Part shown: piece after piece, positions 50,673-59,709 of the stretch
Numbering within the stretch: the stretch's first letter is position 1
Layout of the letters: each line of letters starts with the position of its first letter
Assembly (NCBI GenBank): GCA_016215605.1
Contig: JACRJB010000053.1
Span: 248,001-312,000 of the forward strand
From: Rhodopseudomonas palustris
Lineage (GTDB): Bacteria > Pseudomonadota > Alphaproteobacteria > Rhizobiales > Xanthobacteraceae
Length of the DNA stretch: 64,000 nucleotides
Direction: 5' to 3'
Notes under the pieces: model-generated
Databases searched by the model: none
Seen by the model: only the letters and a program-made list of their open reading frames with translations
What the model was told of the DNA's origin: nothing
Position numbers and translations under genes: made by a program

Positions 50673-52659
50673 CGCCAGTTTGGCCGGCGGCGTCCGCCGA
50701 CGCGGGCGCCCGCGCGGCGACGCCGTGCTCGGTTTTGTCCCAGCGGTAGGGCGCCCAAACGAATTGCGCCAGCGCGCGCCAGGCCGCGAGCGACAGGCAC
50801 AGCCAGTACAGCGGCGTGAGCAGCAGCACCGGCGCGAACCGCAGCCGGCCCCGCCTGGCCAGCCCGGCGACGCCGACCACGATGGTGGAGACGAAGCCGG
50901 CCATCACGGCGCAGCAATGCAGCGCGGTCGGCGGCGCGGGCTGCAGCCATGCGGGCAGCGGCACCGACTCCGCGGCCAGCGCTAGACCTGCGACCGCCAG
51001 CAGCGCCAGATAGGCGAGCGCGCCCACCACATGACCGCCCACCAGCAGGCCCAGCGTCGCGACGCCGCGACCGCCGATCTGCCGCCACAGCCGCAGCGGG
51101 TGGCGAAGGTGCACCAGGCCGGTCTGGATGAATCCTTTCATCCATCTGGCGCGCTGCGGCAGCCAGTTGCCGAAGGTCACCGGCGCTTCTTCGAATGTGG
51201 TCGATGCGAACGCCGCGGCGCGATAGCCGAAGCGAGCCAGCCGGAAGCCGAGGTCGGCGTCCTCGGTGACGTTGTAGGGATCCCAGCCGCCGATGGCGCG
51301 GAGCACCGGAACGCGGAAATGGTTGGATGTGCCGCCGAGCGGCAGCGGTGCGCCCAGCGCCGTGAGGCCGTGCAGCAGAAGGTCGAATTGGCCAGCGTAC
51401 TCCGCCAGAAACGTCATCGACAGCCAGCTATGGGTCCGGTTGTCGATGCTCAGGCTGGCCTGCACGCAGGCGGTGGTCGGGCCGTGCTGGTCGAAGGCGT
51501 CGAGCGCGGCGCGAAGCTGGCCCGGCTCGGGCCGGTCCTCGGCATCGTACACCGCAATGAAGTCGCCGCGCGCGAACGCCAGAGCCCAGTTCAGCGCTTT
51601 CGGCTTGGTCTGCGGCCCGATCGGCGGCGCGGTCAGGACGCGCAGATGTGGTCGCGGCCCGAGCCGCGCCAGCGCGGCATGGGTGTCGCGGTCGTTCGGC
51701 TCCAGCACCAGGATGATGTCGAGCTTCTCCGGCGGATAGTCGAACGCCTCGAGCGCCGCGACCAGCTGGCCGGCGCAGTTCGCTTCGCGATACAGGGCCG
51801 CGATCACCGTGTAGATCGGCAACGCATCGTCGGGCCGGCGCAGTCGGCGGCGCAGCGGACGCGACGGCCAGAAACATGCGACCAGGCGGAACGCCGCAAA
51901 GCCGATGAACCACAGCGCCAGCAGCGTAGCTGTCGTCTCCGGCGCCAGCAGCGGCACGGCCAACACCACGCCGAGGACGGCAAGACCGCGCATCAGGCGC
52001 TGCCGCCAGATCGGCCCCGAATCGCGCTGCGGCCCCGCCGACAAGACCGACCACCGCCGCTGCAGGTCGAAGGCGGCCTGCTGCCCGATTGCGTGCGCAC
52101 CCTGATCGGCGAGATACTGTTGCATCACGGCGGCGGACGTCAGCCGAAGGCGAGGGTCACGCCACCGTCTCTGCCGCTCGCATAGCGCCCGCGCCGTCGT
52201 CTGCACCGTCGGCGCCACCACCCAGCGCAGGTCGTCGCCCCGGCGCAGCGGCAGCACGCCGGTGGATGCGGCGGCCACGAATTGTCGATCCGGCAGCGGG
52301 CAATCGGCGCGCGCCGCCCGGGTCAGGTTGATCAGTGGGATGTCGAGGTGAAGTGCGAGCCGGGCGAGATACGCGTCCTCGGCGATGGCGCCCCACTGGA
52401 TGAGAACACGGTCGGCGCTGACCCCGAGATCGTCGGCGCGGCGCGCCGCGGCATTCAGCAGGTCGGGTGCGAGAATGCCGTGGAGGCAATCCAGTTCAGG
52501 CGCCGCCGCGGGCGGATCGCCCGGAGGGTCGTCATCCGCTTCGGGCTCTCTGTTGTGATACGCCGGCGTCCAGTAGCGCAGAAAGCGCGGCGGCTCGCGC
52601 CGGACGCCGGCCATTCGAGCAGTGGCACCGTCGTCCCCGACATGACCAGGCCCCCGCAT
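50617..52659 (-). CDS. Membrane glycosyltransferase family 2 with N-terminal MshEN-like domain
   Basis: 680 residues from the ATG at 52659 (others at 52614 and 52740). Residues about 50-200 resemble the MshEN/GspE N-terminal domain (AAARRADDLGVSADRVLIQWGAIAE) that often binds c-di-GMP. Two membrane segments follow (LAVLGVVLAVPLLAPETTATLLALWFIG split), then the GT2 core: YTVIAALYREANCAGQLVAAL, catalytic-Asp DAEDRPEPG, TEDADLGFRL, QRARWMKG, and further C-terminal membrane segments. Processive synthases share this layout, so it probably makes an exopolysaccharide under second-messenger control. The product is unknown. Confidence 0.88.
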   Translation of the reverse strand: MRGPGHVGDDGATARMAGVRREPPRFLRYWTPAYHNREPEADDDPPGDPPAAAPELDCLHGILAPDLLNAAARRADDLGVSADRVLIQWGAIAEDAYLARLALHLDIPLINLTRAARADCPLPDRQFVAAASTGVLPLRRGDDLRWVVAPTVQTTARALCERQRRWRDPRLRLTSAAVMQQYLADQGAHAIGQQAAFDLQRRWSVLSAGPQRDSGPIWRQRLMRGLAVLGVVLAVPLLAPETTATLLALWFIGFAAFRLVACFWPSRPLRRRLRRPDDALPIYTVIAALYREANCAGQLVAALEAFDYPPEKLDIILVLEPNDRDTHAALARLGPRPHLRVLTAPPIGPQTKPKALNWALAFARGDFIAVYDAEDRPEPGQLRAALDAFDQHGPTTACVQASLSIDNRTHSWLSMTFLAEYAGQFDLLLHGLTALGAPLPLGGTSNHFRVPVLRAIGGWDPYNVTEDADLGFRLARFGYRAAAFASTTFEEAPVTFGNWLPQRARWMKGFIQTGLVHLRHPLRLWRQIGGRGVATLGLLVGGHVVGALAYLALLAVAGLALAAESVPLPAWLQPAPPTALHCCAVMAGFVSTIVVGVAGLARRGRLRFAPVLLLTPLYWLCLSLAAWRALAQFVWAPYRWDKTEHGVAARAPASADAAGQTGVRGSASDPRRPLRASASC

Positions 52660-52734
52660 GGCAACGCCCTTACGCAAACGGCACTCGCGTCTCGCGCCGG
52701 ATGGTCTATAAGACCGCCGGTGCGGATCCCGATT

Positions 52735-53652
52735 ATGCAACCATGGATTGAGTCATTGATCAACGGCCGATCGGCCGTGGTGCGGCCATTGCTGCTGGCG
52801 CTGATGCTGTTTGGTGTTCTGCTGCCGCTGAACGTCGCGCAGGCTGCTGAAACCGACGCGGAAGCCAAGGCGATCGCGGCCGCGACGGCGCATGCCGTGC
52901 CGGGATTCTGGGACCCGCGGCGGCGTCCGGAGCGTCCGGATCTGTCGCGCCTCACCGTGATCCGGTTCCTGACCGAGACCGATTATCCGCCGTTCAACTT
53001 CACCGGCGCCGACGGCAATCCGGCCGGCTTCAACGTCGATCTGGCGCGCGCGCTGTGCGAGGAGATCAAGGTCACCTGCACCGTGCAGATGCGGCGGTTC
53101 GAGACGCTGCTCGATGCGCTCGCCGGCAATCGCGGCGACGCCATCATCGCGTCGCTGGCGGTGACGCCGCAGACCCGCGGCAAGGTCGATTTCACCGATC
53201 CGTATTATCGCGCGCCCGGTCGCTTCGCCGCCCGCAAGGATGCGGTGATGCCGGAGATCCGGCCGGAATATCTCGAGGGCAAGAAGGTCGGCGCGATCAC
53301 CGGCTCCGCGCACGAGGCCTATCTCAAGGCGATGTTCACCGACGCCGAGCTGCATTCCTACCCGAACGACGAGGCGTTGCGCGCGGCGCTGAAGCGCGGT
53401 GAGGTCGACTTCATCTTCGGCGATGCGGTCTCGCTGGCGTTCTGGATCAACGGCACCGATTCCGAGAATTGCTGTGCCTTCAGCGGCGGTCCGTTCACCG
53501 AAAGCCGCTATTTCGGCGAGGGCGTCGGCATCGCGGTCCGCAAGGGCAACGATCTGCTGCGCCAGTCGCTCAACTGGGCGCTGTTCCGCGTCTGGGAAAA
53601 GGGCCGCTACACCGATCTGTGGCTGCGGTACTTCTCCGTCAGCCCGTTCTGA
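52735..53652 (+). CDS. Periplasmic amino-acid/organic-acid ABC transporter binding protein (family 3)
   Basis: 305 residues from the ATG at 52735. A signal peptide ([20 protein letters not shown]) precedes [38 protein letters not shown] split, the SBP family 3 signature, then [37 protein letters not shown] and a C-terminal [18 protein letters not shown]. The rest of an ABC transporter is not adjacent, so it is an orphan sensor or transport subunit. It lies 32 bp upstream of lysS on the same strand. Confidence 0.9.
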   Translation: MQPWIESLINGRSAVVRPLLLALMLFGVLLPLNVAQAAETDAEAKAIAAATAHAVPGFWDPRRRPERPDLSRLTVIRFLTETDYPPFNFTGADGNPAGFNVDLARALCEEIKVTCTVQMRRFETLLDALAGNRGDAIIASLAVTPQTRGKVDFTDPYYRAPGRFAARKDAVMPEIRPEYLEGKKVGAITGSAHEAYLKAMFTDAELHSYPNDEALRAALKRGEVDFIFGDAVSLAFWINGTDSENCCAFSGGPFTESRYFGEGVGIAVRKGNDLLRQSLNWALFRVWEKGRYTDLWLRYFSVSPF

Positions 53653-53684
53653 AAGACCCGCCTTTGCGGCGGTTGGAGACTCTG

Positions 53685-55322
53685 ATGACCACGACCGATC
53701 TTCCCAGCGCGGCCGACCTGCGCACGCTCGCCGAACAATCCAATGCCTGGCCGTTCGAGCAGGCGCGCGCGCTGGTCAACCGGCTGAAGAAGCAGCCGAA
53801 GGACGAGGTGTTGTTCGAGACCGGCTACGGCCCGTCCGGGCTGCCGCATATCGGCACCTTCGGCGAAGTGGCGCGCACCACCATGGTTCGCCATGCGTTT
53901 CGCGTGCTCACCGACGACAAGATCAAGACCAAGCTGCTGGCGTTCTCGGACGACATGGACGGCCTGCGCAAGGTGCCGGACAACGTGCCGAACAAGGAAC
54001 TGCTGGCGCAGCATCTCGGCAAGTCGCTGACCAGCGTGCCCGATCCGTTCGGCACCCATGATTCGTTCGGAGCGCACAACAACGCCCGGCTGCGCGCGTT
54101 CCTCGACACTTTCGGGTTCGACTACGAATTCGCCTCGGCCACCGACTACTACAAGTCCGGCCGGTTCGACGCGACGCTGCTCAAGGTGCTGCAGCGGCTC
54201 GACAAGGTGATGGCGATCATGCTGCCGTCGCTGCGCGAGGAACGTGCGGCGAGCTACTCGCCGTTCTTGCCGATTTGCCCGCGCACCGGTGTGGTGCTGC
54301 AGGTGCCGATCGTCGATCACGACGTCGCGGCCGGCACGGTCTCCTACGACGATCCGGAGACCAAGGAGCGCGTCACGCTCCCGGTCACCGGCGGCCACTG
54401 CAAGCTGCAGTGGAAGCCGGACTGGGCAATGCGCTGGACCGCGCTCGGCGTCGACTACGAAATGGCCGGCAAGGATCTGATCGATTCGGTCAAGCTGTCC
54501 GGCAAGATCGCCCAGGCGATCGGCGGCACGCCGCCCGAGGGCTTCAACTACGAGCTGTTCCTCGACGACAAGGGCCAGAAGATATCCAAGTCGAAGGGCA
54601 ACGGCCTGACCATCGACGAATGGCTGCGCTACGCCTCGCCGGAATCGCTGGCGCTGTTCATGTATCGCGAGCCGAAGGCGGCCAAGCGGCTGTATTTCGA
54701 CGTGATCCCGCGCAACGTCGACGACTATCAGCAGTTCCTCGACGGATTTTCGCGGCAGGATCTGAAGCAGCAGCTCGCCAATCCGGTCTGGCATATCCAC
54801 TCGGGCAATCCGCCCAAGTCGGACATGCCGGTGACGTTCCAGCTGCTGCTGACGCTAGTGTCGTCGTCCAATGCCGAGAACGCCGAGACGCTGTGGGGCT
54901 TCATCGGCCGCTATCGGCCGGGCGTGACGCCGCAGTCGCATCCCAAGCTCGACGCCATGGTCGGCTACGCGATCAACTACTATCGCGACTTCGTAGCGCC
55001 CACCAAGGTGTTCCGCGATCCGACCGATCAGGAGCGCGCCGCGCTGCAGGATCTGCGCGATGCGCTGTCGCAACTCGCCCCGGAGTCCACCGCGGAAGCC
55101 ATTCAGGACGTGGTCTACGAGATCGGCCGCCGCGAGCCGTTCCTCGATCACAAGAAGGCGGCCAAGGACGGCAAGCCGGGCGTGTCGCTCGACTGGTTCA
55201 ACATGCTGTACCAGGTGCTGCTCGGCCAGGAGAAGGGCCCGCGCTTCGGCTCGTTCGTTGCGGTCTACGGCCTGTCCAACGCCGTGGCGATGATCGACGG
55301 CGCACTGGCGCGCAGCGCTTAG
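53685..55322 (+). CDS. lysS: Lysyl-tRNA synthetase, class I
   Basis: 545 residues from the ATG at 53685 with GGAG seven bases upstream. The class I catalytic signatures are present: the HIGH motif as [13 protein letters not shown] and the KMSKS motif as [12 protein letters not shown]. The C-terminal helical part follows the class I LysRS pattern. Class I LysRS is shared by many alphaproteobacteria and archaea in place of the common class II enzyme. It ligates lysine to tRNA-Lys in the cytoplasm. The preceding binding-protein gene is 32 bp away. Confidence 0.96.
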   Translation: MTTTDLPSAADLRTLAEQSNAWPFEQARALVNRLKKQPKDEVLFETGYGPSGLPHIGTFGEVARTTMVRHAFRVLTDDKIKTKLLAFSDDMDGLRKVPDNVPNKELLAQHLGKSLTSVPDPFGTHDSFGAHNNARLRAFLDTFGFDYEFASATDYYKSGRFDATLLKVLQRLDKVMAIMLPSLREERAASYSPFLPICPRTGVVLQVPIVDHDVAAGTVSYDDPETKERVTLPVTGGHCKLQWKPDWAMRWTALGVDYEMAGKDLIDSVKLSGKIAQAIGGTPPEGFNYELFLDDKGQKISKSKGNGLTIDEWLRYASPESLALFMYREPKAAKRLYFDVIPRNVDDYQQFLDGFSRQDLKQQLANPVWHIHSGNPPKSDMPVTFQLLLTLVSSSNAENAETLWGFIGRYRPGVTPQSHPKLDAMVGYAINYYRDFVAPTKVFRDPTDQERAALQDLRDALSQLAPESTAEAIQDVVYEIGRREPFLDHKKAAKDGKPGVSLDWFNMLYQVLLGQEKGPRFGSFVAVYGLSNAVAMIDGALARSA

Positions 55323-55670
55323 TCTGGTTGCCATCCTGTTCGTGGCTTGAGTCCAACCAAGCAAGCCGGCGCCGTTGATTGATAGGTACGCATTGCGCGT
55401 TCTTCCGATGCGATTGCGCTATTCACGATACTGTTCGTGAATAGCGTGCTGATACCTATTATCATGCCGGGATCGCGCGATCAGTTAGTTGTCGCGATCA
55501 ATTGCCGCAGTCGATCGCATCGCACTAATTGATTCAGCACAAAGTTTGCTGCGCTGCGTCCTTCGCACGCTGCCTGCAACGATATCCCTTGACGCGTTGT
55601 CGATCCGTGCGACCGGTTGCGGTCCAAGGGGGAAAGGCGGTGCCAATCTCACCCATTGCGGAGGAATATC
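55323..55670. other. Intergenic region after lysS with nested inverted repeats
   Basis: 348 bp with no gene seen. It holds a 12-bp perfect hairpin at 55417-55446 inside a wider ATAGGTA/TACCTAT pair (55382 and 55453), and a palindrome GATCGCGCGATC at 55471. A Shine-Dalgarno GAGGA for the next gene is at 55661-55665. Confidence 0.6.
55417..55446. repeat. Perfect hairpin CGCTATTCACGA-TACTGT-TCGTGAATAGCG
   Basis: Both 12-base arms are exact reverse complements with a 6-base loop. It lies 95 bp after the lysS stop. No U-run follows, so it may be a weak terminator, an mRNA-stabilising 3' hairpin or a protein-binding site. The wider ATAGGTA/TACCTAT pairing supports a longer cruciform. Confidence 0.6.
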
Positions 55671-55925
55671 ATGACCAGTCTCGCTGAACTGCCTTACGAC
55701 GCCAATCTGCCGGCGATCGTCTGGACGCTCTATCTCGTTGCTGCCGTGCTGTACTGCGTCCCGATGACGATCGGGTTCATCCGGAACGTGGAATACAAAT
55801 GGCCGCTGTATTTCGGCAACCTGCTGCTGGGTTGGACTGGAATCGGCTGGGCCTATGCGATGTACTACGCGATCTTCGCCGATCGGGAGCACGCGCAGGC
55901 CCGGCCTCTGGCCCTCGCCGCATAG
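55671..55925 (+). CDS. Superinfection immunity family-like small membrane protein
   Basis: 84 residues from the ATG at 55671 with GAGGA seven bases upstream. Two membrane segments: AIVWTLYLVAAVLYCVPMTIGF and LYFGNLLLGWTGIGWAYAMYYAIF. The GN-x-x-LGWT-x-x-GW motif in the second segment is the hallmark of the superinfection immunity (T4 Imm-like) domain family. Most bacterial members are of unknown role; a phage-defence role is not shown here. Confidence 0.78.
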   Translation: MTSLAELPYDANLPAIVWTLYLVAAVLYCVPMTIGFIRNVEYKWPLYFGNLLLGWTGIGWAYAMYYAIFADREHAQARPLALAA

Positions 55926-56021
55926 CGAGGCGGCCGGCGCGCAGCGTTCAGGTCGCTGCTGTGCCGGCCGATCGATGGCGAGGCGCGTTGCAATCGGAGC
56001 AAGCGCCGCCTTCGCCGCCGG

Positions 56022-56942
56022 CTACTTGGCGGTGGATTCCGCTGCCGCAACCACGGGCCGCACGGTGTCGCCCTCGCGCAGCAGCGCGCCGGCGCGGGCG
56101 ACCACGGTGTCGCCTTCCTGCAGGCCCTCGCGGATCTCGACATTGCCACCGTTCATCAGCCCGACTTCGACGCGCTTGGTCTCGACGGTCTGGCGCCGCA
56201 CCACCTGCACAACGGTGCCGGCCGAGCTGTAGAGCACGGCCGTCAGCGGCACCGAGATGCCGCAGCTCTCGCCGGTCTTGATCATCGCGCGGCCCGAGGC
56301 GTTGGACAGAAGCCGCTTGGCCGAACTGACGCCGACGAACACGTTGGCGAGCTGGCTGTTCGGCTCCACGGTCGCCGAGACGCGACGCACCCGGCCTTCG
56401 ATATCGTCGGCCGTGCCGACGATCTTGACCGCGGCGGTCTGGTTGACGGCGAGCTGCGAAAGGTTGCGCGTCGGCACCTGGCCGACGAGATCGAACTCGC
56501 TGCGCGAAATGATGGTGAACAGCGCCTCGCCCTTGGCCGAGGCCGGCGAGCCGATCACCGCGGTGGAGCTGGAGACGAGCCCCGCGACCGGAGCGGTGAT
56601 CGTCGATCCGCCTTCTGGCCCGGCGAGCTTCGCCAGCGTCTGCCCCTGCGCGACAATCTCACCGGCGTCGGCCATCACGTCGGTCACCCTGGCGCCAGGC
56701 CGGTCGGGACGGATCGAGATTTCGTCGCGCGGGATCAGAAAGCCGGAGACTTCGACGATTGCTGGAAAGCAGGACTTGGTCGCCTTCAGCACGGTGACCG
56801 CCTGTCCCTTGATCGCGTCGGCTTCGGGCTCGTCGGCCGCCGCTGCCGGCTGCGCCATCGCGCACAGCGCGGCGAGAGCCACAATACTGACGCTGCGCCG
56901 GAAGAGGCGGGGGGCGTGGCCGTTCGCGCTGTCCATGCTCAT
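56022..56942 (-). CDS. HlyD/RND-type periplasmic adaptor protein (membrane fusion protein)
   Basis: 306 residues from the ATG at 56942, AAGG eight bases upstream. Signal peptide (VSIVALAALCAMAQPAAAA) then the lipoyl-like hybrid motif halves VEVSGFLIPRDEISIRPDRPGARVTDVMADAGEIVAQGQTLAKL in parts and STITAPVAGLVSSSTAVIGSPASA. A beta-barrel (FDLVGQVPTRNLSQLAVNQTA) and membrane-proximal domain follow. The helical hairpin is missing or very short, so it would be a compact adaptor. No pump gene lies beside it; the RND gene at 63072 is six kb away on the same strand. Confidence 0.82.
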   Translation of the reverse strand: MSMDSANGHAPRLFRRSVSIVALAALCAMAQPAAAADEPEADAIKGQAVTVLKATKSCFPAIVEVSGFLIPRDEISIRPDRPGARVTDVMADAGEIVAQGQTLAKLAGPEGGSTITAPVAGLVSSSTAVIGSPASAKGEALFTIISRSEFDLVGQVPTRNLSQLAVNQTAAVKIVGTADDIEGRVRRVSATVEPNSQLANVFVGVSSAKRLLSNASGRAMIKTGESCGISVPLTAVLYSSAGTVVQVVRRQTVETKRVEVGLMNGGNVEIREGLQEGDTVVARAGALLREGDTVRPVVAAAESTAK

Positions 56943-57055
56943 CGTCAACACCTTTGTACCCTGACGCATCCGATAGTTCCCGAGTTTAGTCGCGCGCCGC
57001 AATCGCGCCAAGGGCTGGCGCCCGTCGCGCTGTCGTGAATTCGGCGGAGCGCCGG

Positions 57056-59527
57056 TCACGAGGCGCGGCCCGCATTGGCGGTGGTCCGCGTGTCATTGGT
57101 ATCCGCATCGGCGTCCGAGGTTTCACGCCAGTGCAGAATTTCCACGGCCGGTATCGGGCGGCTGAAGCCCTTCAGCGTCAGCGCCGCGATCGGCCGCGCC
57201 TCGGCCCAGTCTTCGACCATGCCGTAAGCGCGCTGGCTGACCACGATCTGTCCCGGCGCGGCCTCGGCGCACAGCCGCGAAGCGAGGTTGGTGACGCTGC
57301 CGATCGCGGCGTATTCGAGCCGGCGTTCGAACCCGACCTGGCCGATCGTGGCGTAGCCCAGCGCGATGCCGATGCCGAAGCCCAGGCTGTGGCCGCGGTG
57401 CCGCCATTTCTCGGACAGTTCGGTCAGCGCGTCGCGCATCTCCACCGCCATCTTCACCGCCCGCCTTGTGTGGTCCGGCAGCGGGATCGGCGCGTTGAAC
57501 AGAATCATCACGCCGTCGCCGGCGAAGCGGTCGAGCGTGCCTTCGTAGCGGAAGATCAGTTCGCCCAGCGCTGCGTGATACTCGCGCAGCACGTTCATCG
57601 CCTCTTCGGGCTCCGAGGCTTCGGTGAAGGCGGTGAAGCCGCGCAGATCGCAGAACACCACGGTGACTTCGCGGCGATGGCTGTCGAGCAGCGCATCGTG
57701 GCCGTCGGACGAGGCGATCAGCTGCGCCACTTGCGGCGCGAGAAACCGCTCCAGCTTGCGGATGCGCTCGATTTCGCCGAGCTGCTTCTCGACGCGGTCC
57801 TCGAGCGAGCGGTTCCAGTCCTTGAGCTGATCGGTCTGCTCCTGCAGCTTGGCGGCCTGACGCTGCACGGTGGCGTGGGCGCTGGCGAGTTCGCGGCCCT
57901 TCTGATCGACCTCGTGGAACAGCCGTGCATTGCGCATCGCCAGTTCGGATTGATGCGCGAAGGTCCGCATCAGCCCGATCAGATTGTCGGCGAAGTCGCC
58001 GGCGCTCCGCCGCAGCACCACCAGCGAGCCGAGCGCGCCCTGCTGATCGAGCAGCGGCACCACCAGCACCGAGGCGAAACCGGCGGCGATCGCCAGCTCC
58101 TTCAGCGGATGGTCTGGCGCGGCGGCGAGGTCCGGGATCGCGATCGGCTGGCCGGAAGCCGCGGCGTCGCCGAGCACGCTGCCGTCGGCATCGATCGACG
58201 CATAGGCGGCGGCGCGGTCGGAGGTCGCGTCGATGCCCTTGGCCTCGGCGAGATCGAACCGTCGCCGCGCGGAATCGTAGCTGAAGATCAGCACCGCATC
58301 GGCGCGGGTGATTTCCAGCGCGCGCGCCGCCACCGTCGGCAGCACCGCGTCGAGATCGAGCGAGGACGCGACCGCGCGGCCGACCTCTTCGAGCACTTTC
58401 AGCTCGGCGATCGACTGTTCCAGATCGCGGGTGCGTTCCTCCACCTTGCTCTCGAGCCCCGCATAGGTCTCCTGCAACTGCCCCGCCATGCTGTTGAACT
58501 GATCGGACAGCTCCTCCAGCTCGTCGCCGGTGCGGACCTCGATCCGCTGGCCGAAATTGCCCTGGCCGAGCCGGCTTGCGCCGGCGCGCAGCGCGTCGAT
58601 CGGCACCAGCATCCGCCGCGCCAGGATCATGCTGGCGATGATCGCGACGATCAGGCCGAGCGTGATCAGTCCGGCGATCCGCAGCAGCAGATCGCCCACC
58701 GAGGCGAAAGCCTGGCTGCGCGGCTGTTCGAACAGCACATACCAGCCGAGCCGCGGGATCGGCCGCGACGCCACCAGCACCGCGTGGCCGTCGCCGTCCT
58801 GCCCCGACGTCAGCGTCTGCGGCGGATCGCGCAGCAGCGCCGCCACCTGGCGCCGGCCGGAAAGGTCGTCGCCGAGCGTATCGGAGGCCCGCGAACTCGC
58901 CAGCAGTTTGCCGCCGGGGTCGATCACCGTGGCGGCGCCGGCCTTGCCGGCCTGGGCATCGCCGACGAGGCCGGAGAGAAACTGCAGATCGATCTCGGCC
59001 ACGGTCAGCGCCGGGTCGCGCCCGGCATGCGCCGCCGCGATGGTGATGAACGGCCGCCGGTTGCGGAATGTCGTCTGGCCGAACACGACACCCTTGTCGG
59101 CGGCCTGGGCGAGCTGCGGATCGCGCCAGAATTCCCCCGCGCCGCCGCTCGTCGCCGAGGAGCGGGTCAGCCGCAGCGCCTCGCGGCCATTGCCGTCGAT
59201 CAGCACGAGCTGGCTGATTGCCGGCACCTGCTGCATCAATTGCGTGTAGTCGGTGCGGCGCTGCTCGAGCGTCGGCACGCTGGCGCGGGTCACCCAGCTG
59301 ATCTGGCGTTCGAGTTCGGTCATCGCCTGCTCGATCCGCCGCGCCGTGGTCTCGGCCTTGTCCGCCATCGCGCCGATCAGCGCCGTGCGGGTCTGGCGAT
59401 AGCTGATCCAGATCTCCAGCGCGCCGTTGACCGCCAGCACGAACACCACCAGCCCGACCAGCGACGTGACGTATTTCGCGAACAGGCCGCGACGCCGCGC
59501 ACGGGAGATGGTCTTGACGCCGGGCAT
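57056..59527 (-). CDS. Membrane sensor nucleotidyl cyclase (Cache-like, HAMP, GAF, class III cyclase)
   Basis: 823 residues from the ATG at 59527, AAGGA six bases upstream. Membrane segment near 16-36 (YVTSLVGLVVFVLAVNGALEIW), a Cache-like periplasmic sensor (about 45-285), membrane segment 2 (LLLRIAGLITLGLIVAIIASMIL), HAMP, a GAF domain (about 400-560), a coiled coil and the cyclase domain (about 620-800). Metal Asp residues are in FCDLRGFTAF and DRFAGDGVMILF. The adenine-selecting Lys reads as Arg (DRFAGDG) and the Asp in IGD-x-VN reads as Ser (IGSVTNLASR), so the product nucleotide is uncertain. The Crp-family gene lies two genes upstream. Confidence 0.88.
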   Translation of the reverse strand: MPGVKTISRARRRGLFAKYVTSLVGLVVFVLAVNGALEIWISYRQTRTALIGAMADKAETTARRIEQAMTELERQISWVTRASVPTLEQRRTDYTQLMQQVPAISQLVLIDGNGREALRLTRSSATSGGAGEFWRDPQLAQAADKGVVFGQTTFRNRRPFITIAAAHAGRDPALTVAEIDLQFLSGLVGDAQAGKAGAATVIDPGGKLLASSRASDTLGDDLSGRRQVAALLRDPPQTLTSGQDGDGHAVLVASRPIPRLGWYVLFEQPRSQAFASVGDLLLRIAGLITLGLIVAIIASMILARRMLVPIDALRAGASRLGQGNFGQRIEVRTGDELEELSDQFNSMAGQLQETYAGLESKVEERTRDLEQSIAELKVLEEVGRAVASSLDLDAVLPTVAARALEITRADAVLIFSYDSARRRFDLAEAKGIDATSDRAAAYASIDADGSVLGDAAASGQPIAIPDLAAAPDHPLKELAIAAGFASVLVVPLLDQQGALGSLVVLRRSAGDFADNLIGLMRTFAHQSELAMRNARLFHEVDQKGRELASAHATVQRQAAKLQEQTDQLKDWNRSLEDRVEKQLGEIERIRKLERFLAPQVAQLIASSDGHDALLDSHRREVTVVFCDLRGFTAFTEASEPEEAMNVLREYHAALGELIFRYEGTLDRFAGDGVMILFNAPIPLPDHTRRAVKMAVEMRDALTELSEKWRHRGHSLGFGIGIALGYATIGQVGFERRLEYAAIGSVTNLASRLCAEAAPGQIVVSQRAYGMVEDWAEARPIAALTLKGFSRPIPAVEILHWRETSDADADTNDTRTTANAGRAS

Positions 59528-59709
59528 ACCGATCCTTTGCAGCCGCGCAGCGAGGCGCCGCGGGAGCTGGTGGTCACGAGCCGGCCCCCGTCCTGACCTG
59601 CGGAGACGATCTGCAGGGCGGGGACCGGCGTCGTTCTTACCACAGAATGCCGGGTCAGCCTCGCCGCGGAACGGGGAGGAGGCTGGAGAGGGAGAAGGGG
59701 GCGTCCGGT

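Noticed and set aside
57035-59596. 853-residue ORF on the + strand
   Set aside because: It is antisense to the nucleotidyl cyclase gene and has no motif.
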